The position numbers and the translations under genes were made by a program. A stretch of DNA of 64,000 nt from Gloeopeniophorella convolvens (Eukaryota; Basidiomycota; Agaricomycetes; Russulales), in NCBI GenBank assembly GCA_022496205.1, contig WTXD01000001.1, forward strand, positions 1,426,001-1,490,000, in the 5' to 3' direction. The notes beneath the pieces were generated by a model that saw only the letters and a list, made by a program, of their open reading frames with translations, had not been told where the DNA came from and did no database searches. Shown here one piece after another: positions 37,396 to 47,657 of the stretch (its first letter is position 1; every line of letters starts with the position of its first letter).

Positions 37396-38098
37396 ATGAG
37401 CTTTCGGCGTCCGGCCCATTTGCGACCACGTACCGAACTCGACACGGATGGCGCAACGCTGAACTCGGAAACGCTATCGAAATTGCCGCCCGTCAAGATG
37501 GACATATACGACGCATCTCGGCTGATTTTCGATATCTTTGACGATGTCCTCGAGATGACAAATAGTGCTGCCAAGGCGAAGTCAGCCCGGGACGAAGGTA
37601 AAGACCATCTAAGACGCACGAGCACGCCGCGGGCTCGTGCGGGAGGGCGGAATCTTGAAAGACTGGCAGTGCGTACATCACTTTGTTAGCGCCAATACGC
37701 ACCACACCTTCCGAGATACGCATACAGGATGTGGCTTCACGATCTTGTTTACGAATTTGCGCGTCCTCTTCAGCATTGACGATATTGTGCTGCCGCTGGA
37801 GGTACTAGACGACAAGGAGAGCCGGAAGCGAGAATGCGTGGTCATGGTTCCGCACGGGAGAAAATTCGTAGCTATGAGTCGGGGGCGTCAGATCGTTATG
37901 TGTTGCATTGGGAAAGAGCCCGGTCGTCGTCGTGAGACGTGTTCCAAACACAGCCCAAACAAACAGTCGCGTTCGCTCGCTCTCCCACCACGTGACGGCA
38001 TTATCCCCGTCAGTTCCGATTCCTCCGAAAGTTCAACCAGTGAACGGCACAGAGACCACGGGCTGTTGCTACGACCAGAGAACGACCTTCTGGGTTAG
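37396..38098 (+). CDS. Hypothetical protein, exon structure unclear
   Basis: The first frame from the ATG at 37396 has a believable protein character (MSFRRPAHLRPRTELDTDGA, LPPVKMDIYDASRLIFDIFD, DVLEMTNSAAKAKSARDE) and then meets a good donor at about 37598. Downstream, a frame at 37637-38098 with an internal hydrophobic stretch (GFTILFTNLRVLFSIDDIVL) may supply the rest after one or two introns, but I cannot fix the joins. It is divergent from the gene ending at 37276 across about 120 bases. No domain is recognised. Confidence 0.3.
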
Positions 38099-38401
38099 GG
38101 TGAAGGCTACGGAGACTGACATCCCGCAACGCGGGACCCATAGACAGGAGCGCGATAATATGCCCAGGAACTAGAGACACGAGACCGCTCGCCTGGCAAT
38201 CACGTCCTTCAGGAGACATGCACAAAGGATTGAAGTAACTCCATGCATGATGAGAATAGTTAATGAGAGCATCTGCATTGCACAGCAAAGGGACAACTAC
38301 TAGCTATCTCAATGCCAATACACTCTGTGAAACGCGTCAGCAACCGTCGATAACAACGCGCAAATAACTCACTTATATGAGGATGTGACATTATACGCGC
38401 T

Positions 38402-38866
38402 CTACGAGGAGAAGATTTCTTCTTTTGTCTCTATGCCTAGACGCCCGAAAATGCCGGACATCAATCAACACGTCGGCAGGGGCGCGACGGCACACGCACC
38501 AAGCTCCTCCCGTACAGGCTTGAGCTCGTCCAAATACGCCTGGTACTGGACCTGGTTCTCAACCTTCTCCTTGATGCCCTCGAGGATGCGCACGGCCGTC
38601 GAGAAGTCGTTAACGCGGCGCGCGGCACGCAACGCCGACTCGACGACCGCAGGCGCGGGGACGAGGTCGTGCGCGAAGCAGTTGTTCAAGCCACGCTGAA
38701 CCTCAAAGAGGTCCTCCGCAGACTGGAAGAAGTTGACGTAGCGCTCCGTGAAGGACTCGAATGTCTCCTGATGCGCGGCAGACATCGGGCGGGCGAAGCG
38801 AGGCGCGGCGACGGTGGCAGACGCGGCGCGGGCGCGGAGGAGGGTAGAAATAACTTGTGCGCGCAT
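38402..38866 (-). CDS. COX6: Cytochrome c oxidase subunit VI (mammalian Va type)
   Basis: A nuclear-coded subunit of mitochondrial complex IV. The basic N-terminus (MRAQVISTLLRARAASATVA) is a presequence. The mature part carries ESFTERYVNFFQSAEDLFEV, QRGLNNCFAHDLVPAPAVVE, SALRAARRVNDFSTAVRILE and KEKVENQVQYQAYLDELKPV, the hallmarks of this subunit. Reading straight through gives an atypical end (GACAVAPLPTC). A GT-AG intron from the codon after REEL to about 38437 gives GIETKEEIFSS and a stop at 38402-38404, which resembles the family's acidic C-terminus, so I prefer it. Total length of about 135 residues is normal. Confidence 0.92.
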
Positions 38867-39127
38867 GGCTGGCTGGGAGGGGTGGCTTGCAGCGGCTACG
38901 ACGACGGCGAGAGCAACGGAGAGGGGGCGGGGAGAGACGGCGACAGCGCGTCGGCTAACTTTGTGGGTTTTTCTCCTCGGGAAATTCCGGCTCCGTGCGA
39001 GTCGAGACGCGCCGTGGACCGCGGCCCTGGTGATCCCGCAGGCGCCACTGTCAAACTCTGGCGATGCCTAGAACTCCAACTGTGATCCTACTCTAACTGC
39101 TGCTAGTTTTGCGATTAGGAGTAAACA

Positions 39128-41000
39128 TCATCCTAGGTTCCCCCAATCTCCGTTGAAACCTTCAACCACCCGCCAACGTTGTCCGTTGAGCCACCGGATA
39201 ACCCTCGCCTCATCGCCATGTTCGGCTCCGTTATCCAAAACAGAGACATCCCCACTTCCCCACAGTGATAACACAGACCAACCAATCACAATCATGCCTG
39301 GTGGCCGCTGAGCCCCGCTGCTTTCCAAGGCAGAAACAACGTGCTCCAAAGTCGACATGATAACCCGTTGGTCCGGCATTGATGCGCGTTCGATGATGGC
39401 TATTGGCATGTGCGCAGGGTAGGGATGGCCATCACGTCGATTGGCAGATTCTGGCATCTGAAGCGTCTCCAATACTTGCGAAATGCGTGCTACGCCCATG
39501 AGTATGACGAGAGTGCGTGCACGCTCGTAACCTGGGAGAACGACGTCGCGACCTTGACGTCCAACCCCAGTGCACACGATGAAAGATTCGGCTGCCCCGC
39601 GTTGCGTGACCGGGATACCCGCAAGCACGGGGCCCGCAAGGGCCGAGCTTACGCCCGGAACGACGACAGACTCGAACCCGCGTTCGCGGAAATACAGTAT
39701 TTCCTCGCCGGCGCGTCCATATACCGTCGGGTCACCTTGCTTCAGCTGTACTCCATCAGACCCAGATACATATGGGATAGCGTTATATGCTTACCCGGAC
39801 AACAGTCAGCCCGCGGCTCGCAGCCTCCACGGCAGCCTCCATCAGCTCCTGTTGCGCGCCCTCCGCATTCCCCGGGAACTTGCGCGCAATGCGCACCTCG
39901 ACGCGTTCTGGCACGAGCGCGAGGACCGCTTCTGGCACCAGCTTATCCGAGAGGACAAGGTCCGCATGCTGAGTGAGGATGTCGCGCGTCGCCACTGTGA
40001 GCAGCCCAGGGTGCCCGGGTCCCGAGCCGACGAGGAAGATCCTGCCGCGCGGGGCTGGCGGTGTGACAGCCAGCCCATGTCGCGAGGAAGCAGCTGCAGC
40101 ATCGCGTTCATTTCCCGACGTCTTGAATGGGAGCCCTGGCCCGTCCCCGCTAAGCAGTCGTTCCATGTCCTCCTGCGTGAGCGTGGCGAGGTGCGCATAC
40201 GACCAGTACTCGCTGATCTGCGCGACCCAGCGCATTCGGCGCACCGCGCGCTCTGCATCCGTCTCTGAAGCGCCAGGAGAGCGCTGCGCCACAGGGCGGT
40301 TCGGCGTCGGCGCGTCCGTCTCGTCGTCCACGTGCGCGCCCGCGAGGCGGCGCAGCGCTCCAACACGCGCGATGGCCATGCCGGCGTCGTGCGGGAGGCG
40401 CGCGACGAGCTCGCGTCGGATGCGCGAGCCCAGGCGGCAGCCCTGCCCGTTCGTCGCGACTGCGAGCTGTAGAGGCGTGCCAGCCACACGGTGCGCGGCC
40501 GGCAGCGTAAAGTCGCAGAGCACGGGGGTGTCCGTTATGTTCACGGGCACGCGGCGCGCGCGGCATACGGCGCTGAGCCGTTCTGCGGACGCGCGGCTGC
40601 GGCGCGGCGTGGAGCTGAGCACCGTCTCCGTGACGAACACGAGGCTGACATTTAGGTGCGAGTCGAGATAGTTGGCGAGTGCGTGTGCGTCTATGTCATC
40701 GTCGAAGGTAGAGGAGGTGCCGTTGCTCGTAGATGCCTCGTGTAGGGTGGTGGCGAAATCAATGATTGTGAGTTGGGCGTGGTCGGCTCGCCAAGAGAGT
40801 TCTTCGCACACAGAGGCGCGGCCTCCGTGAGCCATAATCACGACGGTGTAATCAGCCTCGAGGGCAGAGAATGCGCGGGTCGCCGCGAGCTGGTCCCCGC
40901 CTAGGATGAGGACAGCACGTTGGGGCTGCGCGCGGAAGGCTAGAAGGAGCGACGCGCCGCCCTGCACTTCTGCAAATGGTGCATGCAAGTTCTGGGACAT
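39128..41000 (-). CDS. MET1: Uroporphyrinogen-III C-methyltransferase (MET1 type, siroheme synthesis)
   Basis: Methylates uroporphyrinogen III to precorrin-2 for siroheme, the cofactor of sulfite reductase. The N-terminal part (about residues 1-220) resembles a Met8/CysG precorrin-2 dehydrogenase-type domain, with a Rossmann-like start (AVLILGGDQLAATRAFSALE) and VNITDTPVLCDFTLPA. The C-terminal SUMT domain has the first signature in IFLVGSGPGHPGLLT and the second in KQGDPTVYGRAGEEI, then VPGVSSALAGPVLAGIPVTQ and a conserved end. One intron (about 39757-39795) splits the VVRV / QLKQGDP junction. The usual GGG of the NAD site is only GG here, so dehydrogenase activity of the N-terminal half is uncertain. 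Yeast Met1 has a comparable two-part build. Confidence 0.9.
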
Positions 41001-41196
41001 GGTGCATGAGAGTTGGGGTCAAAAAGCATCTGAGTATTCGTGCACGCTGAGTGTGTCAGCTGGCAGGTCAACGAAAACTTTGGGATGACTTTGTCGCGAT
41101 CGTGAGCACAACCAGCGGCTGATTACATAACCAGACATTGCGCATTGCGCATTCTGCCGGCTGCAGACGTCTGACCAGTGTCTTGTCTCTCATTTC

Positions 41197-41835
41197 ATGC
41201 AGCTGGTCGACAACGACACTGTAAGTACACACCGGTGATTTCAAGGTGATCGGAATTGACTGGCACTGCAGTTTCTGTCCCAGCTGTCTTCGCTGTTCAC
41301 ATCGACGAAGGAGCGCGGGACGATATGGCTCACCCATAAACGCCGTGCGTGCCCTACCTTCCGCTATGCTAGTTCTTTCTTATTAGGACCTCAGTGACCC
41401 ATGACGGTGAGGATGCGACCATGGACTCTGGGGATGAATCGCGGGAGTATCCTTGCATCATCCGTGCCACTGACGGGAAGAAGACCAAATTCTCCACCCA
41501 TGTACGCTTGCTCTAATCTCTCCTAAGTGAAACACTCAACCTTGTTTATGCAGATAACATCGGGGCAACTGGACAAGTTCGTCGGTGCATATGGCGCACT
41601 GCTCAGGGCCTCAATGACTACATTGCGCAAGCGCGACAAAAAGCGCGAGAAGGTACGCGCCGAGAAACAGGCCGCCCGCAAGCAGCGCCTCGCAGAGCCA
41701 ATCCTCGTGGAGGGCCCAAAACGCGGCAAGGGGCGCCGAAAACGCCAAAGGAAGATCAAGGCAGCGGTAAAACAGGAAGCAGTGCGCCAGCGCATTCAAG
41801 AAAGGCAGGAAGCGAAAGAGAAGGCAAAGGCGTAG
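41197..41835 (+). CDS. SRP14: Signal recognition particle subunit SRP14
   Basis: Part of the SRP Alu domain, which pauses translation of secretory proteins; cytosolic. Exon 1 is only MQLVDNDT. Exon 2 gives FLSQLSSLFTSTKERGTIWL and THKR. An intron ending at CCTCAG restores LTHDGEDATMDSGDESREYP. The last exon has KFSTHITSGQLDKFVGAYGA, LLRASMTTLRKRDKKREK and a long Lys/Arg-rich tail (GPKRGKGRRKRQRKIKAAVK) typical of fungal SRP14. The gene appears intact, with four exons. It is divergent from the MET1-type gene, about 200 bases apart. Confidence 0.9.
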
Positions 41836-42430
41836 TCCCTGGTCGGCGGCTGCTGGTGTTGTATTGTCTTGCTATCAAAGACGTGTATTCGCCTTCCTGC
41901 ATGCTCATTCGAAGCCCTGCGTTGCCTGATCGCGACGTACGTGCTTGCTTCCCCGACGTATCAGTGTCTTCTGCGGGTTCGGAAACGCACCCGTTAAGCT
42001 TGAAACAGTGTGCATGTGCAGGAGTGACTCGAGCGCCCACTGGTCCGAGCGAGTCGCGAGGCAACACGAGGGGGTGTTGCGTCGGAGTTGGTCGGTGCCT
42101 ATCACGGCGGGGTGCGCCCACTCACAACGGCGGGGCGACGTCGAGTGCCTGAAACGGTGTGGCGGGTTTGCGTTTGGGGCATCAGCGGGCGTCGGGACTC
42201 CCGGGTCCGCGCCTCGCGGCTCTCTCAAGCGCTCCGCCGCTGGGCGCGTTTCAAGCGCTGTCTCGTCGCCCGGCAGCGCGGGACGCCCGCCCCGGCTAGC
42301 GACATCACACACGTGGGAAACACCGGCCGGTCTCGCCCCGCCCTCACACCGCCGCCCTTCACCCTGCCAGCCACCGCGGCCTCTCCTTAGTCCTGCGTTC
42401 TGCGTCGCACCCCGCGCCCTTATAATCCGT
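41836..42430. other. Intergenic region upstream of the MIL1-like gene
   Basis: GC-rich with overlapping shadow frames on both strands. It should hold the promoter and 5' leader of the gene at 42431. Nothing else is recognised. Confidence 0.4.
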
Positions 42431-45400
42431 ATGCCCATCCCGCCACCCCAGTCAGGCAATGCCTTCTTCGATCCCGATGACGACGAGGGCTGGGAGGACA
42501 TGCCCATCGTCCGCGAGACCGGCGAGTTCGCAGGCGTTGCTGGCGGCCTCGACGAGGAGGACCAGAAGAAGTACCGCTACACCCCGCAAGTGAAGAAGGA
42601 GGATAATGCAACCGGCGCGAGCAATGCTACCGGCGCGATCCTGGACGTCGATTATGAGGGGAGCGAGTGGCGGTCCAAGGTCGCCCAAAACGAGAGCGAG
42701 TACACACGACTGCGCATGCGCGAGGAGGAAGACGCAGACGAAGTCCACCTTCGTACGAAATACTTGTTCGATGAGGACCAAGCCATGACGCCGCTCAGCC
42801 AGATGCAACAGACGAAGAACATGCTTACTGAGGCGCAGCGGATCGCCTATGTCGGGCTCTGTGCACTTGTCTCGAGAGGGATGGCAAGCACGCTAAGGCG
42901 GATCGGTGGCAAAGACCTCAAGCCTGCGATCCAGGATCTGGAGTTGTGGAGGTTGAAGATTCTTGGTCGTCTGTACTACCACATGGAGCTCGCAACAGCG
43001 GGTGCGTCGGGCTATCTACCCAGCGTCCGCTGGAAGCGCTGATCTGACTCTCAGAGCAGAAGATGATTGAGAATCTGGGCGAGCATGGCGTGCAGCCTAG
43101 TGATCTTGTTCCCGCCTCATGACGACCCACATCGTTGCCAATCCTGAATATGATCCCGCCGAGGCACGACGACAAGCAGAAGAACGAAAAGCAGAGGTGC
43201 AAGCAATCGAATCGGACGACATATCCGAAATCACCATGGTTGAGCCCGCTTCTCCATCGAAAACGCCTACTCAGTCACCAGATCCCACCAAAGACGAAGC
43301 ACCCCAAACCACGGCTCGGGTTTTTAAAACAACATCCACTGCTGCGGTCCCCGGCGTTTCTACATCTCTTTCCGCAGCAGATGAGAACGTCACTCTTGAT
43401 ATCCGGTGGACCGTACTCTGTGATCTCTTCTTGATCCTAGTAGCGGACAGCGTCTACGATGCAAGGTCACGCGTCCTACTCGAAGCGGTTGCTATTCACC
43501 TCGGCCTTGGCTGGTTAGACGTGATCAAGTTCGAGCAACGGGTCACGGAGGCGTTGGAAATTCAGGAGGACGTAGAAAATATGGAGCAGAGGGCGGTTAT
43601 CGAGGGCAGACAGAAGTCGTCACGGAGACGGCGGTATGTGATGATGGGTTTGGCAACCCTTGGTGCGTTCATGTCCGCTTGCTCGCTCCGTTATTGTTCA
43701 CCGTGTGCCAGGCGGTGGACTTGTCATCGGGTTGTCAGCGGGACTGCTCGCACCGGTAATCGGAGCCGGCATTGGTGCAGCGTTCACAACAATTGGCATA
43801 TCCGGGACAGCAGGTTTCTTGGGTGGCGTAGGCGGTGCTGCTGTGATTACAACTGGAGGCGTCTTGACAGGATCCGGCATTGCTGCCAGAGGCATGGCGC
43901 GAAGAACGCAGGTTGTCCGAACATTCGATATATTGCCACTGCACAACAACAAGCGCGTCAATTGTATTCTCACTGTACCGGGGTAGGCCTTTCGCATCGT
44001 TTTCTCGGCAACCCGGGGAATGTTGACGACTCGTGCAATTTTACGTTAGGTTCTTGAACGGCGAACTGGACGACACCCGCTTGCCATTCAGTGTCCTTGA
44101 TCCGGTTGTGGGAGATGTCTTCAGCGTTCTTTGGGAACCAGAAATGATCCGCGAGACTGGAAGCGCTCTGCGTATTCTCACTACCGAAGTCCTCACTCAG
44201 ATTGGGCAGACCGTCCTACAGGCCACAGTCATGACGGCGCTCATGAGTGCCCTACAGTGGCCCATCAGTAAGCCTCGGCAAGCTCCGCGATGCATGGCAC
44301 TAACGCTGCCGGACAGTCTTGACGAAACTCGGATATCTCATCGATAACCCCTGGTCCAACGCACTCGACCGTGCCAAGGCAGCGGGGAGGGTGTTGGCGG
44401 ATGTCCTGATCCAACGCCATCTGGGAGTGCGACCTATCACCCTGATCGGCTTCTCCCTTGGAGCTCGTGTCATTTTCTACGCTCTGCTGGAACTTGCGAA
44501 GCAGAAGGCGTTCGGTGTCGTGCAAGATGTCTTTTTACTCGGTGCCACCCTGACCGTGTCGCAGAAGACATGGTTCCAAGCCCGCTCCGTTGTCTCGGGC
44601 CGCTTCGTGAACGGATTCGCGCGCAACGATTGGGTACTCAATTACCTCTTCCGCGCCACAAGTGGTGGCGTCGGGACTGTCGCGGGCCTACGCCCCGTGG
44701 AAAACGTTCCTGGCCTGGAGAACGTAGATGTGACTGATAAGATCGCGGGTCATATGAGCTACCGCACGTTCATGCCGCTGATCTTGGACCAGCTGGGCTT
44801 CCCTGTCTCAGCTGACCATTTCGACGAGCCTGAGGTGAGGATAACGTTGATTGTCGCTTCTTTAGCTCATATTCGGTCTACAGGAACCCGATTTCGAGGA
44901 AGACCGCATTGTTGTGCGGGAAGGAGAGGAGTTCCCAAAGAAGAAAGGCTGGTTTTCCAGGGCCAAGTCATCGACACCAGCTCCGACAACCTCAACGTCA
45001 CGGCCACCCTCAACTTCCACCCTCGGGCAGAACCAGAAACTAAGCCAGGTAGCTGGGGTTGATGACCAAGATCTGCCACCAAGAGAGGTCGACACACCTA
45101 CTGCCACCACGTCCGCAGCGCCTGCGTCAAGCTCTGCTTCAGAGGAGCCACCGAATGACGCTACTGGAGACATTGCATCAGAATTACCCGCGCACGCAGG
45201 TTTCGACCTCGCAGCGATCAAAGCCGCAATCGGAGACTTGGAACAGGGCAAGGGGAGCCAACGTGCCGCGGCGCCCTTGCACTTGGAGGTGCCGCTTCCG
45301 CTCCCGCAGCCGTCCGCAACCTCCGAGCGGGCCCAATCCGCGCCTCCACCAATCCCCGATTCGCCAGAGCTTACGCCGACGCGCGAGCACCCTCCGAGGG

Positions 45401-45885
45401 TGCGCGATGCCGCACCGGCCGGCTCCAGTGATCTCACCGCAACATTCCCCCGCTCGCTGTCACTCAACGATATCCGCGACGCGCATTCCGACTCCGACGA
45501 GGACACGGCCGAGGACGCAAACCCGGGCCTGACGTCACACTTTCCTGCGCACCTCTCTGTGTTCCCTCCGCACGCCCGCGCCGCTTCAGGCCCCACGCTC
45601 TCGTTCGCTGGAGACGACGGCGCGCTATGGGCTCCCGAGGTCGCGGCGGACAGAGATTCGTTCAGTGGCTTCGGGACCCCGTATGGGAATCCGTTTCGCC
45701 CCACGCCATTCGCCGCGGGGGGCGCGACGACGTCACTGTCAAACACTTCGAGCTCAAGCTTTGGCGCGCCTATCGCAGAGCGCGACCCTTGGTCATTCCG
45801 AGCCTCGCCGAGCGACGCGTTTGGCAGCAGTAGCGCTGGTGCGAAGAAGCCGCCTGCGTTCACTGCCAATCCTTGGGAGAGCTGA
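42431..45885 (+). CDS. DUF726 alpha/beta-hydrolase-like membrane protein (MIL1/TMCO4 family), one frame break
   Basis: A DUF726 protein like yeast Mil1 (YFL034W) and animal TMCO4. It starts MPIPPPQSGNAFFDPDDDEG. A conserved helical part follows with TEAQRIAYVGLCALVSRGMA, then SRVLLEAVAIHLGLGWLDVI. A Gly-rich hydrophobic region (about 43730-43890: GLVIGLSAGLLAPVIGAGIG) is probably membrane-inserted. The lipase-like nucleophile elbow is ITLIGFSLGARVIFYALLEL (GFSLG, near 44440-44470). The Ser/Pro-rich C-terminal tail (about 44930-45885) is probably disordered. Five introns fit. After EHGVQPSDLVPA the frame must slip by one base (43111-43121) to reach the conserved MTTHIVANPEYDPAEARR; no intron explains it. 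The gene is either damaged or carries a base missing from the consensus. Everything on both sides is well conserved. Confidence 0.85.
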
Positions 45886-47018
45886 AACTTTTGTTGTGCA
45901 TGGCGTCTCCACGCCCGTTACCCCCATCGCATTCGTCTGCTGGCCTCCCGTGCTGGGATCATCATGACCCCGAACGACACTGCAATCCCATTATGTACAG
46001 TCTACTCCATCATGCAACGTGCATCTTTCATTGGTCTGCGCCACTCCACATAGGAAAGATCTTAGACATATATGCGTATACCTGCTCGTAGAACACCCTC
46101 ACGAGAAGTTCGTAATCCCATCCCCACCCCACAGGTTCTTCGTCCAAGGTTGTGCCATACTTAGGATCAACGAATCCATGTGGAGACCCGTCTAATCTGA
46201 ATCGATAGATGCAGCTCGCTCGAATAGGAAGATCTCGCCGACCTGATCGGTTGCTGCGCGAAATGGCTCCGCTTACCCCACCTTCCCCATAGTGCGTGTT
46301 GGCACGAGCTGCTGCCGCAGCATAGCACGAGTGGAGACGAGCACGACACGCACACACGATCACGCTGTCGGGATAAAGTTGAGGGTGACGATGGCGTGCG
46401 CGCACCGCGTTCTGCGCTGGCGCTGGCACTAGCACTAGCTAGTAGCGATGGCCGGGATTGGCGGATAACGAGTACGTTGAGACTCGCTGTCGGGAGCTCT
46501 CTGGAAAACCGGCCTTACGCAAGGTCCGCTTCGCACCATGCAGAGAGCAAGTTCACAATCTGCTCGCTGGGATTAGCCTTGAGGGACTTTGGCTAGAGGG
46601 GGATCATGGGACTGCTGTCGGAGAGTTTTAACCAGAGACACGAGGCGATCCGGGCCCCGCGATTCGGCGGAGGGGTGATTGCCCTGTTGGGCAGGAGAGC
46701 GCCGGGAGGGCGGCCCGGGAAATTCATCAAACGACCGTCAAACAAGGAGGAAGATTGAAGATTGGCGAGTGCCGGCATGGCTTCCCGGGCCCGTGTTTAT
46801 TATCACCCCCTAGGGAGATGGCGCCTTCGGTCGCTTCACCTCTTGATCCTATAAGTGCCTCCGCACGTTTGACCCAGCGCTCAACAGCCTGCTGTCCTGC
46901 CCTGAGCCTCCGTCTTCATAAGGGCCGCCTCGAGAGCCGGGTGCCTCCGCTGCCCTCCGGCGACTTATCGTCCTCACTACATAACATACCCATACCCAAC
47001 CCACCTCGACCTCGCCCA
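45886..47018. other. Intergenic region
   Basis: No convincing gene. A 135-codon frame on the minus strand (46028-46435) has partly protein-like composition but no recognised motif. The right end is the promoter of the gene at 47019. Confidence 0.35.
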
Positions 47019-47657
47019 ATGTCTCGCTCTACCCTTCGCCCATGCCTCAAGCACTGTACGGACCTTGAGCCGCTCGCACCCATAAACACCCCATTCCCCT
47101 TTGCCGCGTGTCCTTCTGTCATCTCCCCACGCGTCCACTTCCCGCCTACCCCCGGCCTTTGCCAGACCCACCTCACCCACTCCGCCGCCATCTACGACCG
47201 CGCCCCCATCGTCGTCCTCCCCAATACGTGTGCCCTTCCCGAGCGCGGCGGCCGCACGTACACATCCCCAAGTCCCACTAGCAGCTGCCCCAGAAAACGC
47301 CGCCCGACGTCGGCGGCGTCCGGCACTGCGTACCACCCGCAGGCTTTCAAAGCCACCTCTGCGGACCCCGCCGGCCCGCTGCCAGCGCTCGTTCCCGACC
47401 TGTCCTCGTCCGAGTCGGACGAGTCCGACTCTGCGAGCGCGACCCCACCCGAACCCTCCCACTTCCCCTCTACCGGCCACGCGCCTATATCTATCGGCAG
47501 CGATGCGGGTAACCCCGCACTGGCCTTTCTGCCCTACGCGGGTGAACAGGAGTCCCCGCGGAGAAAGCGCAGTCCCAGTCGGGCGCGCGGTGCCCGCTCC
47601 GTGCGGAGGAGCGAGTTCGCGGTGCCGGACCTGGATGGGTGTCTCGGGGGGTTCTGA
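47019..47657 (+). CDS. Conserved basidiomycete protein of unknown function
   Basis: A single exon of 212 codons starting MSRSTLRPCLKH. The conserved core is PFPFAACPSVISPRVHFPPT, then a THLTHSAAIYDRAPIVVLPN run and CALPERGGRTYTSPSP, which I recall as a widespread, unnamed agaricomycete family. The middle has a basic stretch (CPRKRRPTS), and later an acidic Ser run (SSSESDESDSAS) that could be phosphorylated by casein kinase 2. Near the C-terminus there is a basic cluster (SPRRKRSPSRARGARSVRRS). The protein is probably nuclear and largely disordered. I chose this ATG because the longer open frame upstream (from 46755) lacks conservation and reads like 5' leader. Confidence 0.62.
   Translation: MSRSTLRPCLKHCTDLEPLAPINTPFPFAACPSVISPRVHFPPTPGLCQTHLTHSAAIYDRAPIVVLPNTCALPERGGRTYTSPSPTSSCPRKRRPTSAASGTAYHPQAFKATSADPAGPLPALVPDLSSSESDESDSASATPPEPSHFPSTGHAPISIGSDAGNPALAFLPYAGEQESPRRKRSPSRARGARSVRRSEFAVPDLDGCLGGF

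Noticed and set aside
46028..46435. 135-codon minus-strand frame with a partly protein-like end (GFVDPKYGTTLDEEP)
   Set aside because: I recognise no family, and no matching exons or start context were found. It could be a gene fragment but cannot be supported.
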